This document shows, piece after piece, positions 54,891 through 62,758 of a DNA stretch of 64,000 bases (position 1 is its first letter; the number at the start of each line of letters is the position of its first letter). The stretch lies in NCBI RefSeq assembly GCF_900021175.1, contig NZ_FCOP01000012.1, positions 124,001 to 188,000 of the forward strand. Reading direction: 5' to 3'. This stretch comes from Pseudenterobacter timonensis (lineage in GTDB: Bacteria > Pseudomonadota > Gammaproteobacteria > Enterobacterales > Enterobacteriaceae). A model generated the notes under the pieces. It was given only the letters and a program-made list of their open reading frames with translations. It made no database searches and was not told the origin of the DNA. The translations under genes were made by a program, and so were the position numbers.

Positions 54891-54910
54891 GCTCCTCCCT
54901 GCGGAGGAGC
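54891..54910 (+). terminator. Hairpin after pspD
   Basis: Stem GCTCCTCC / GGAGGAGC with loop CTGC, 15 bases after the pspD stop. It lacks a T-run (TGGGCTATTT follows), so it is either a weak terminator or an mRNA-stabilising hairpin. Confidence 0.6.
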
Positions 54911-54949
54911 TGGGCTATTTCCTGCCTGTTGTATTAACTCCCTCCATTA

Positions 54950-55042
54950 TTTGCGTTAGCTCACATAACTGATTAGCGCCGCTTTTTCAGCTCTTTTTCC
55001 AGACTTTCTCGCGTTGACAGATTATTTTGTCGAGAGTAGATT
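54950..55042 (+). promoter_or_regulatory. Promoter and candidate CRP site of the ycjM operon
   Basis: TTGACA (55014-55019), a 17-base spacer and TAGATT (55037-55042) form a strong sigma-70 promoter about 36 bases ahead of the GTG start of ycjM. About 80-95 bases upstream of its start site, TTTGC-GTTAGC-TCACA (54950-54965) matches eight of ten bases of the CRP half-sites and has the same core as the lac CRP site. Catabolite control is therefore plausible. Confidence 0.6.
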
Positions 55043-55077
55043 GCCATTCCGTGGGACCGCTACCATGGAAATCTAAT

Positions 55078-56763
55078 GTGAACAGGAAAATTACCGATAT
55101 CGTTAAGCGTGTGTACGGGGAGACATTTTCCTCCGCTGCATTACATATGCTTTCAGAAAAAATAGAAAAGGCTAAAAGTACAATTAGCCATCAGCGTAAG
55201 AAACAGTGGGACGAAAAAGATGTTGTCCTTATCACCTACGCTGATCAATTCTTCTCCCCGGGTGAAAAGGGGTTGCCTCTCTTTACCCGCTTTTATAATC
55301 GCTGGCTCGCCTCTTCATTTTCACATGTCCATCTTCTGCCTTTTTATCCGTGGTCCTCTGATGATGGATTTTCCGTTATTGATTACCATAAGGTCGCGCC
55401 GGAAACAGGTGAGTGGAGTGACGTTGCCGAATTAAAAAAGACGGCCAGCCTGATGTTCGATTTTGTCTGCAACCATATGTCGGCCAAAAGCGAATGGTTT
55501 TCCCGTTATTTGCAGCAACAACCAGGTTATGAAAATTTCTTTATTGCTGTCGATCCGGCTACGGATTTATCCGACGTCACGCGCCCTCGCGCACTGCCGT
55601 TATTGACGCCTTTTACCCTGGCGGATGGCTCGGTGCGCCACCTCTGGACCACCTTCAGCGAAGACCAGATCGATCTTAATTTCGCCAGCCCGGAAGTCCT
55701 GCTGGCGATGGTGGATGTTCTGCTTCACTATCTGACCCAGGGGGCGGACTACGTGCGTCTCGATGCGGTAGGCTTTATGTGGAAAGTACCCGGCACGCCC
55801 TGCATTCACCTTGAGCAGACGCACCTGCTGATTCAGTTATTCCGCGCGATTACTGATGAAGTGGCGCCGGGAACGGTGCTGATTACTGAAACCAACGTGC
55901 CGCACAAAGACAACATTGGCTATTTTGGCGACGGCCATAACGAAGCTCAGATGGTCTATCAGTTCTCTTTACCGCCGCTGGTGCTTCACGCCGTCCACAC
56001 GGGAAGCGTGCGGGTGCTGTGCGACTGGGCGCGTGGGCTATCGTTGCCTTCAGACAAGACCACCTGGTTTAACTTCCTGGCTTCCCATGACGGCATCGGA
56101 CTGAACCCGTTGCGCGGCATATTGCCCGAGCCAGAGATCCTCTCGCTGCTGGAAAAAGTCCAGCAGGAGGGGGCGCTGGTTAACTGGAAAAATAACCCCG
56201 ACGGTACGCGTAGCCCTTATGAAATTAATGTCACCTATCTGGATGCATTAAACAAGAAAGAGAGCAGTGACCAGCAAAGAGCAGCGCGTTTTATTCTGGC
56301 GCACGCGGTCTTATTAAGTTTCCCGGGCGTTCCGGCGATTTATATTCAGAGTATTCTTGGTTCGCGTAACGATTACGCGGGAGTGGAGCGCCTGGGATAT
56401 AACCGCGCCATTAACCGACGGAAATACCGTGACGGAGAAATTGATGGTGAACTCGAAAATACGCAAAGCCTGCGGCATCTCATTTATCAGGCATTAACGC
56501 GATTAATTGCGATTCGTCGGGGTGAATCGTCTTTTCATCCTGCCAGCGACGCTTGTTTTGATATGGCTAATGAGCATGTGCTGCGCATTATTCGCGTGTC
56601 GTCATCGGGCGAGCGTATTACGGCACTCTTTAACTTTACCGATACAACACAAAATATCGCTTCAACGACTAAAAACGGAAGAGAGTTAATTACCGAAACC
56701 CCTGTTTGCGGCTCCTCTCTGACCCTCAATCCATGGCAGGTCATGTGGATTAAAGAAAACTAA
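55078..56763 (+). CDS. ycjM: Glucosylglycerate phosphorylase (GH13 subfamily 18), YcjM
   Basis: Phosphorolyses 2-O-alpha-glucosylglycerate to glucose 1-phosphate and glycerate in E. coli. The 561-residue product is a GH13_18 sucrose-phosphorylase-like enzyme: conserved FDFVCNHMSAKSEWF (about 127-141), nucleophile Asp229 in YVRLDAVGF and acid/base Glu271 in LITETNVPH, and LASHDGIGLNPLRG, a further conserved region. Start is GTG at 55078, giving NRKITDIVKRVYGE like E. coli KQKITDYLDEIYGG; frame is open upstream to 55027. First gene of ycjMNOPQRST here. Confidence 0.93.
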   Translation: MNRKITDIVKRVYGETFSSAALHMLSEKIEKAKSTISHQRKKQWDEKDVVLITYADQFFSPGEKGLPLFTRFYNRWLASSFSHVHLLPFYPWSSDDGFSVIDYHKVAPETGEWSDVAELKKTASLMFDFVCNHMSAKSEWFSRYLQQQPGYENFFIAVDPATDLSDVTRPRALPLLTPFTLADGSVRHLWTTFSEDQIDLNFASPEVLLAMVDVLLHYLTQGADYVRLDAVGFMWKVPGTPCIHLEQTHLLIQLFRAITDEVAPGTVLITETNVPHKDNIGYFGDGHNEAQMVYQFSLPPLVLHAVHTGSVRVLCDWARGLSLPSDKTTWFNFLASHDGIGLNPLRGILPEPEILSLLEKVQQEGALVNWKNNPDGTRSPYEINVTYLDALNKKESSDQQRAARFILAHAVLLSFPGVPAIYIQSILGSRNDYAGVERLGYNRAINRRKYRDGEIDGELENTQSLRHLIYQALTRLIAIRRGESSFHPASDACFDMANEHVLRIIRVSSSGERITALFNFTDTTQNIASTTKNGRELITETPVCGSSLTLNPWQVMWIKEN

Positions 56764-56776
56764 AAGGACGGAAAAA

Positions 56777-58069
56777 ATGAAAATGCCCAAGATTGTGCTG
56801 ATATCAGCACTGGTTTCGTGCGCCCTGATGTCGGGTTGTAAGGATGACAAAGCCTCCGTTGTCACCATCGAATTTATGCACTCCTCGGTTGAACAGGAGC
56901 GTCAGGCGGTTATTACCCAGCTGATTGACCGTTTCGAGAAAGAGAACCCCGGCATCCACATCAAGCAGGTGCCGGTCGAAGAGGATGCCTATAACACCAA
57001 AGTGATTACGCTTGCTCGCACCGGCGCGCTGCCGGAAGTGATAGAGGTGAGTCACGACTACGCCAAGGTGATGGATAAAGAGCAACTGCTGGACAGGGAT
57101 GCGATCCGTGACGCCATCAATGCCGTGGGGCAGGATCGCTTTTATGACGGCATTTTGCGGGTAGTGCGTACCGAAGATGGCGCCGCCTGGACTGGCGTAC
57201 CGGTCAGCGCCTGGCTCTCGGGTATCTGGTATCACAAATCGGTTCTCGCCGCAGCGGGTATCGACGAGCCGCATAACTGGGCGCAACTGCTGGAGGCCAG
57301 CCAGACGCTGACTGACCCGGCGAAGAAACACTATGGCATCGCGCTGCCGACCGCGGAGAGCGTGATGACCGAGCAGGCCTTCTCGCAGTTTGCCCTGTCG
57401 GGCGGCGCCAACGTCTTTGACGCGAAGGGCGACATCGTTATCGACACCCCTGAAATGACACGCGCGCTGGCGTTCTACCGCGAGCTGGCAAAAACCACCA
57501 TGCCCGGCTCCAACGACGTCATGGAGATCAAAGACGCCTTTATGAACGGCACCGCGCCGATGGCGATCTACTCCACCTACATTCTTCCGGCGGTCTTTAA
57601 AGAGGGTAATCCAGCCGATCTCGGGTTTGTGGTGCCGACCGAAACCTCTTCCGCCGTCTACGGCATGGTGACCTCCCTGACCATTACCAGCGGCCAGACG
57701 GAAGAGGAGACGCAGGCGGCGGAGAAATTTGTCACCTGGATGGAGCAGGCTCAGAACGCGGCCGACTGGGTGATGATGTCGCCGGGAGCCGCGCTGCCGG
57801 TTAATAAGCTGGTGGTGGAAACCGCATCCTGGAAAGAGAACGACGTGATCAACGCGTTCGGCCAGCTGCCCTACGAACTTATCGCGCAGTTCCCGAACGT
57901 GCAGGTCTTTGGCGCGGTGGGGGATAAAAACTTTACGCGCATGGGGGATGTGACCGGCTCCGGCATCATCAGCTCAATGGTGCATGAAGTCACCGTCGGT
58001 AAAAAAGATCTCGGCAGCACGTTAAGTGACAGCCAGACGCGTCTGGCCGAACTGGTCTCTCAACGATAG
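56777..58069 (+). CDS. ycjN: YcjN, sugar-binding lipoprotein of an ABC importer
   Basis: A 430-residue extracytoplasmic solute-binding protein of family 1, with a lipoprotein signal peptide ending LMSGC (Cys21). The mature domain starts VVTIEFMHSSVEQERQAVIT and contains the typical GALPEVIEVSHDY and VMTEQAF segments. Length equals E. coli YcjN. It lies 13 bases after ycjM and 21 before ycjO, and supplies sugars to the permeases YcjO/YcjP. No ATPase gene is in the island; in E. coli the related YcjV (a pseudogene in K-12) lies further along, or MsiK-type sharing occurs. Confidence 0.94.
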   Translation: MKMPKIVLISALVSCALMSGCKDDKASVVTIEFMHSSVEQERQAVITQLIDRFEKENPGIHIKQVPVEEDAYNTKVITLARTGALPEVIEVSHDYAKVMDKEQLLDRDAIRDAINAVGQDRFYDGILRVVRTEDGAAWTGVPVSAWLSGIWYHKSVLAAAGIDEPHNWAQLLEASQTLTDPAKKHYGIALPTAESVMTEQAFSQFALSGGANVFDAKGDIVIDTPEMTRALAFYRELAKTTMPGSNDVMEIKDAFMNGTAPMAIYSTYILPAVFKEGNPADLGFVVPTETSSAVYGMVTSLTITSGQTEEETQAAEKFVTWMEQAQNAADWVMMSPGAALPVNKLVVETASWKENDVINAFGQLPYELIAQFPNVQVFGAVGDKNFTRMGDVTGSGIISSMVHEVTVGKKDLGSTLSDSQTRLAELVSQR

Positions 58070-58090
58070 GAGCGCACCGCGAAGGGAATT

Positions 58091-58972
58091 ATGAAAACGT
58101 TGTTTTCTGGTCGTTCAGATATGCCTTTCGCCATGCTGCTGTTGGCCCCCAGCCTGATACTGCTGGGGGGCCTGGTGGCCTGGCCGATGATCTCCAACAT
58201 CGAAATCAGCTTTTTACGTCTGCCTTTGAATCCGCGGATCCAGGCCACATTCGTCGGCATTGAGAACTATGTGCGTATTCTGAGCGATGCGGCATTCTGG
58301 CATTCGCTGTGGATGACCTTCTGGTATACGGCGCTGGTGGTGCTGGGCAGTACCGTACTCGGCCTGGCGGTGGCGATTTTCTTTAATCGTGAGTTCCGGC
58401 TGCGTAAAACGGCGCGGTCGCTGGTGATCCTCTCCTACGTAACGCCCTCCATCTCGCTGGTGTTTGCGTGGAAATATATGTTCAACAACGGCTATGGGAT
58501 CGTGAACTACCTGGGTGTCGATCTGCTGCATCTCTATGAGCAGGCGCCGCTGTGGTTCGATAACCCGGGCAGCAGCTTTGTACTGGTGGTGCTCTTCGCC
58601 ATCTGGCGCTACTTCCCGTATGCCTTTATCTCTTTTCTGGCCATTTTACAGACCATCGATAAATCCCTCTATGAAGCGGCGGAGATGGATGGGGCCAATG
58701 GCTGGCAACGTTTTCGCATCGTCACGCTGCCCGCCATTATGCCGGTGCTGGCGACGGTGGTAACGCTGCGCACCATCTGGATGTTCTATATGTTCGCCGA
58801 CGTCTGGCTGCTGACCACCAAAGTCGACATCCTGGGCGTCTATCTCTACAAAACCGCCTTTGCCTTCAATGACCTGGGGAAAGCGGCTGCCATTTCTGTG
58901 GTGCTGTTTGTCATTATCTTCGCCGTCATTCTGCTGACCAGAAAAAGGGTAAACCTCAATGGCAACAAATAA
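58091..58972 (+). CDS. ycjO: YcjO, sugar ABC transporter permease
   Basis: A 293-residue permease of the MalF/UgpA type with six transmembrane segments and the EAA loop YEAAEMDGANGWQRFRIVTLP at about residues 196-216. Length equals E. coli YcjO. Its end overlaps ycjP by 14 bases. Works with YcjP and YcjN; the sugar is inferred from the catabolic genes (glucosides or gulosides). Confidence 0.95.
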   Translation: MKTLFSGRSDMPFAMLLLAPSLILLGGLVAWPMISNIEISFLRLPLNPRIQATFVGIENYVRILSDAAFWHSLWMTFWYTALVVLGSTVLGLAVAIFFNREFRLRKTARSLVILSYVTPSISLVFAWKYMFNNGYGIVNYLGVDLLHLYEQAPLWFDNPGSSFVLVVLFAIWRYFPYAFISFLAILQTIDKSLYEAAEMDGANGWQRFRIVTLPAIMPVLATVVTLRTIWMFYMFADVWLLTTKVDILGVYLYKTAFAFNDLGKAAAISVVLFVIIFAVILLTRKRVNLNGNK

Positions 58973-59801
58973 ACGCATTCTGAGCCGCATTGGCTTTTAT
59001 ATCGGGCTGGCGCTGTTTCTGATCGTCACGCTGTTTCCGTTTTTCGTGATGCTGATGACCTCATTTAAGAGCGCGAAAGAGGCGATCTCGCTGCATCCGA
59101 CCATTCTGCCGCAGGCCTGGACGCTGCAGCACTATGTCGACATCTTTAATCCGCTGATCTTCCCATTCGTTGATTACTTCCGTAACAGCATGGTGGTGTC
59201 GCTCAGCGCCTCGGTTATCGCCGTCTTTCTGGGGACGCTCGGCGCCTATGCGCTGTCGAAGCTGCGCTTTAAGGGGCGAATGACCATTAACGCCAGTTTC
59301 TACACCGTCTATATGTTCTCCGGCATTTTGCTGGTGGTGCCGCTGTTCAAAATCATCACCGCGCTCGGGATCTATGACACGGAGCTGGCGCTCATTATCA
59401 CCATGGTGACCCAGACGCTGCCGACCGCCATTTTTATGCTGCGCAGCTATTTCGACACCATTCCGGATGAGATCGAAGAGGCGGCGATGATGGATGGGCT
59501 GAATCGCCTGCAAATTATCTTTCGCATCACCGTGCCGCTGGCGATTTCCGGGCTGGTATCGGTCTTTGTCTACTGCTTTATGGTGGCGTGGAACGACTAT
59601 CTGTTCGCCTCCATTTTTCTCTCCAGCGCCAGCAATTTCACGCTGCCGGTCGGACTCAACACGTTGTTCAGCACACCAGATTATATCTGGGGCCGCATGA
59701 TGGCGGCATCGCTGGTGACGGCGCTGCCGGTTGTGGTCATGTATGCGCTCTCGGAGCGTTTTATTAAGAGTGGTTTGACCGCCGGCGGCGTGAAGGGCTG
59801 A
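58959..59801 (+). CDS. ycjP: YcjP, sugar ABC transporter permease
   Basis: A 280-residue permease of the MalG/UgpE type with six transmembrane segments and the EAA loop IEEAAMMDGLNRLQIIFRITV near residues 167-187. Length equals E. coli YcjP. It starts inside the end of ycjO and is followed after about 30 bases by ycjQ. Confidence 0.95.
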   Translation: MATNKRILSRIGFYIGLALFLIVTLFPFFVMLMTSFKSAKEAISLHPTILPQAWTLQHYVDIFNPLIFPFVDYFRNSMVVSLSASVIAVFLGTLGAYALSKLRFKGRMTINASFYTVYMFSGILLVVPLFKIITALGIYDTELALIITMVTQTLPTAIFMLRSYFDTIPDEIEEAAMMDGLNRLQIIFRITVPLAISGLVSVFVYCFMVAWNDYLFASIFLSSASNFTLPVGLNTLFSTPDYIWGRMMAASLVTALPVVVMYALSERFIKSGLTAGGVKG

Positions 59802-59830
59802 GGCGGCCAGTATTTAACAAGGAGTCAGTC

Positions 59831-60883
59831 ATGAAAAAATTAGTAGCAAGCGCCCCGCGTGTGGCGGCGCTGGTGGAGTATGAAGATCGTCCCGTTGCGG
59901 CCAATGAGGTCAAAATTCGCGTGAAGTTTGGCGCGCCGAAACACGGTACCGAAGTGGTGGACTTCCGTGCGGCCAGCCCCTTTATTGATGAAGAGTTTAA
60001 CGCGGAATGGCAGCTTTTCTCCCCGCGCCCGGAAGGGAGCGCGCGCGGCATTGAGTTCGGTAAATTCCAGCTCGGCAACATGGTGGTTGGCGAGGTGATT
60101 GAGCGCGGCGCAGAGGTCACCGACTATCAGCCGGGCGATAACGTTTGCACCTATGGTCCGCTGCAGGAGAGCGTCATTGTTAACGCGGTCAATAACTATA
60201 AGCTGCGCAAAATGCCACAGGGCGCCTCCTGGAAAAACGCCGTCTGCTACGATCCCGCGCAGTTTGCCATGAGCGGCGTGCGCGATGCGAACGTTCGGGT
60301 GGGGGATTTCGTTGTGGTCGTTGGCCTGGGCGCGATTGGCCAGATCGCTATTCAGCTGGCGAAGCGCGCGGGCGCGTCGGTGGTGATTGGCGTCGATCCG
60401 ATTGCCCATCGCTGCGATATTGCCCGCCGCCACGGGGCTGACCACTGTCTTAACCCGATCGGCACGGACGTGGGTCTTGAGATCAAAAAGCTCACCGGCA
60501 AGCAGGGAGCGGATGTGATTATCGAAACCAGCGGCTTTGCCGATGCGCTGCAATCGGCCCTGCGCGGGCTGGCTTACGGCGGCACCATCTCCTACGTGGC
60601 CTTTGCTAAACCCTTTGCCGCAGGCTTTAACCTCGGTCGCGAAGCGCATTTCAACAACGCCAGAATCGTCTTTTCCCGCGCCTGTAGCGAACCAAACCCG
60701 GATTACCCGCGCTGGAGCCGTAAGCGCATTGAGGAGACCTGCTGGGAGCTGCTGATGAACGGCTACCTCAACTGCGACGATCTGATCGACCCGGTCGTCA
60801 CCTTCCACAACAGTGCGGAGAGCTACATGAAGTATGTCGATCAGCACCCGGAACTGAGCATCAAAATGGGCGTCACCTTTTAA
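59831..60883 (+). CDS. ycjQ: YcjQ, D-guloside 3-dehydrogenase (MDR family)
   Basis: A 350-residue medium-chain dehydrogenase with the Rossmann motif VVGLGAIGQIAIQLAKRAGA (about 158-177) and the HRCDIARRHGADHC segment behind it. In E. coli YcjQ oxidises D-gulosides at C3 to 3-keto-D-gulosides with NAD, and YcjR then epimerises C4 and YcjS reduces to D-glucosides. Length equals E. coli YcjQ. It has a good AAGGAG ribosome-binding site and continues the same operon. Confidence 0.93.
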   Translation: MKKLVASAPRVAALVEYEDRPVAANEVKIRVKFGAPKHGTEVVDFRAASPFIDEEFNAEWQLFSPRPEGSARGIEFGKFQLGNMVVGEVIERGAEVTDYQPGDNVCTYGPLQESVIVNAVNNYKLRKMPQGASWKNAVCYDPAQFAMSGVRDANVRVGDFVVVVGLGAIGQIAIQLAKRAGASVVIGVDPIAHRCDIARRHGADHCLNPIGTDVGLEIKKLTGKQGADVIIETSGFADALQSALRGLAYGGTISYVAFAKPFAAGFNLGREAHFNNARIVFSRACSEPNPDYPRWSRKRIEETCWELLMNGYLNCDDLIDPVVTFHNSAESYMKYVDQHPELSIKMGVTF

Positions 60884-60899
60884 GCTACGGAGAGCAGAG

Positions 60900-61688
60900 A
60901 TGAAAATTGCAACGCAGAACCAGGCCTTTTTCCCGACAGATATTCTGGAAAAGTTTAAATACATCAAAGCAATGGGTTTTGATGGCTATGAAATTGACGG
61001 CAGGCTGCTGGTGGAGAATCTGCCGGCGGTAAAAGCGGCAATCCAGGAGACGGGTCTGCCGGTCACTACCGCCTGCGGCGGTTACGACGGCTGGATCGGC
61101 GACTTTATCGAAGAACGCCGCCTCAACGGGCTTAAGCAAATTGAACGCATTCTGGAAGCACTGAGCGAAGTGGGGGGTAAAGGCATAATTGTGCCTGCGG
61201 CGTGGGGGATGTTTACCTTCCGTCTGCCGCCGATGACCTCCCCGCGCAGCCTGGAAGGCGATCGCCACGCGGTCAGCGACTCCTTACGCCAGCTGGACAA
61301 AGCTGCTGCCCGGACGGGAACGACCATTTACCTGGAGCCGCTCAACCGCTACCAGGATCATATGATCAACACCCTGGCGGATGCCCGGCGCTATATCGAA
61401 GAGAACGATCTGCAACATGTGCAGATCATCGGCGATTTTTATCACATGAACATCGAAGAGGATTCTCTTACCGGGGCGCTGCACGCTAACCGCGATCTGC
61501 TGGGTCATGTGCATATCGCCGATAACCATCGTTATCAGCCGGGCAGCGGCAGCCTGGATTTCGCCTCGCTGTTCGATCAGCTGCGCAAGGATGGTTACGA
61601 GGGGTATGTGGTGTATGAATGCCGCGTTCGCGCGGACGACCCGGCGCGCGCCTATCAGGATTCACTGACCTGGTTACGTGAGTGTTAA
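60900..61688 (+). CDS. ycjR: YcjR, 3-keto-D-guloside 4-epimerase (sugar isomerase fold)
   Basis: A 262-residue AP-endonuclease/xylose-isomerase-type TIM barrel. The metal site residues are expected in EPLNRYQDH (around residues 145-153), GDFYHMNIEED (about 179-189), HVHIADNH and YECRV near the end. Length equals E. coli YcjR, which converts 3-keto-D-gulosides to 3-keto-D-glucosides. It starts 16 bases after ycjQ. Confidence 0.93.
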   Translation: MKIATQNQAFFPTDILEKFKYIKAMGFDGYEIDGRLLVENLPAVKAAIQETGLPVTTACGGYDGWIGDFIEERRLNGLKQIERILEALSEVGGKGIIVPAAWGMFTFRLPPMTSPRSLEGDRHAVSDSLRQLDKAAARTGTTIYLEPLNRYQDHMINTLADARRYIEENDLQHVQIIGDFYHMNIEEDSLTGALHANRDLLGHVHIADNHRYQPGSGSLDFASLFDQLRKDGYEGYVVYECRVRADDPARAYQDSLTWLREC

Positions 61689-61702
61689 GGATGACGAGCG
61701 TG

Positions 61703-62758
61703 ATGAGTGCTTTAACCTCTTCGCCGCTGCGCGTCGCCATTATTGGCGCCGGCCAGGTGGCGGATAAAGTACATGCCTCGTATTACGCCACGCGCAACGA
61801 TCTGCAGATGGTGGCTGTCATGGACAGCCGCCTTGAGCAGGCGCAGGCCTTCGCTGAACGCCACGGTATCCCCGCGGCGTATCAGGATACCCGGCAACTG
61901 TTACAGGAGGCGAAACCTGACATTGTCAGTGTCTGTTCGCCTAACCGCTTTCACTTTGAACATGTGATGGCCGCGCTGGAAGCGGGTTGCCACGTGATGT
62001 GCGAGAACCCGCCCGCCATGACCCCGCAGCAGGCGGACCGGATGCGGCTGGCGGCCCGCAAAGCCAACCGGGTGCTGGCCTACGATTTCCACCATCGTTT
62101 CGCCAGCGATGCGCAGCTGCTGCGTAATGCGGTTGTCAACGGCACCTTTGGCGAGATCTATGTCACCACCGCCCAGGCGCTGCGCCGCTGCGGCGTGCCG
62201 GGCTGGGGCGTTTTTACCAACAAAGCATTGCAGGGCGGCGGGCCGCTGATTGATATCGGCATCCATATGCTGGATGTCGCCATGTATGTGCTCGGCTTTC
62301 CGACGGTGAAACGGGTTACGGCGCACAGCTTCCAGAAGATCGGCACCCGCAAAAACAGCGGGCAGTTTGGCGAGTGGGACCCGGCAAACTACACCGTGGA
62401 GGATGCCCTGTTCGGCACGGTTGAGTTCTGTAACGGGGGCATTTTGCGTCTCGACACCTCTTTCGCCCTGAATATTCGCGAGCAATCCATCATGAATGTC
62501 GCTTTCTGTGGCGAAAAGGCGGGAGCGACCCTTTTCCCGGCACACATTTATAACGATACCGACGGTGAACTGCACACGCTTATCCAGCGGGAGGTGGCGG
62601 ACGATCAGCGTCATTTGCGCAGCATGGAGGCGTTTGTACGCCATGTGATGGGTGAGCCGGTGATGATCGCCGATGGTGAGCAGGGCTGGGTTATCCAGCA
62701 GCTGGTGGCGGCCCTTTATGAGTCGGCGGAAAAAGGGGAGAGCGTAACGTTATGCTGA
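61703..62758 (+). CDS. ycjS: YcjS, D-glucoside 3-dehydrogenase (Gfo/Idh/MocA family)
   Basis: A 351-residue oxidoreductase with the nucleotide-binding VAIIGAGQVADKVH segment at about 11-24 and a C-terminal dimerisation domain. In E. coli it interconverts D-glucosides and 3-keto-D-glucosides. The family EKP motif, usually with a catalytic Lys, reads Glu101-Asn102-Pro103 (CENPPAM) here; the codon is AAC. The ATG at 61703 gives the E. coli length; alternatives lie at 61691 and earlier. Its stop overlaps the start of ycjT by 7 bases. Confidence 0.92.
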   Translation: MSALTSSPLRVAIIGAGQVADKVHASYYATRNDLQMVAVMDSRLEQAQAFAERHGIPAAYQDTRQLLQEAKPDIVSVCSPNRFHFEHVMAALEAGCHVMCENPPAMTPQQADRMRLAARKANRVLAYDFHHRFASDAQLLRNAVVNGTFGEIYVTTAQALRRCGVPGWGVFTNKALQGGGPLIDIGIHMLDVAMYVLGFPTVKRVTAHSFQKIGTRKNSGQFGEWDPANYTVEDALFGTVEFCNGGILRLDTSFALNIREQSIMNVAFCGEKAGATLFPAHIYNDTDGELHTLIQREVADDQRHLRSMEAFVRHVMGEPVMIADGEQGWVIQQLVAALYESAEKGESVTLC

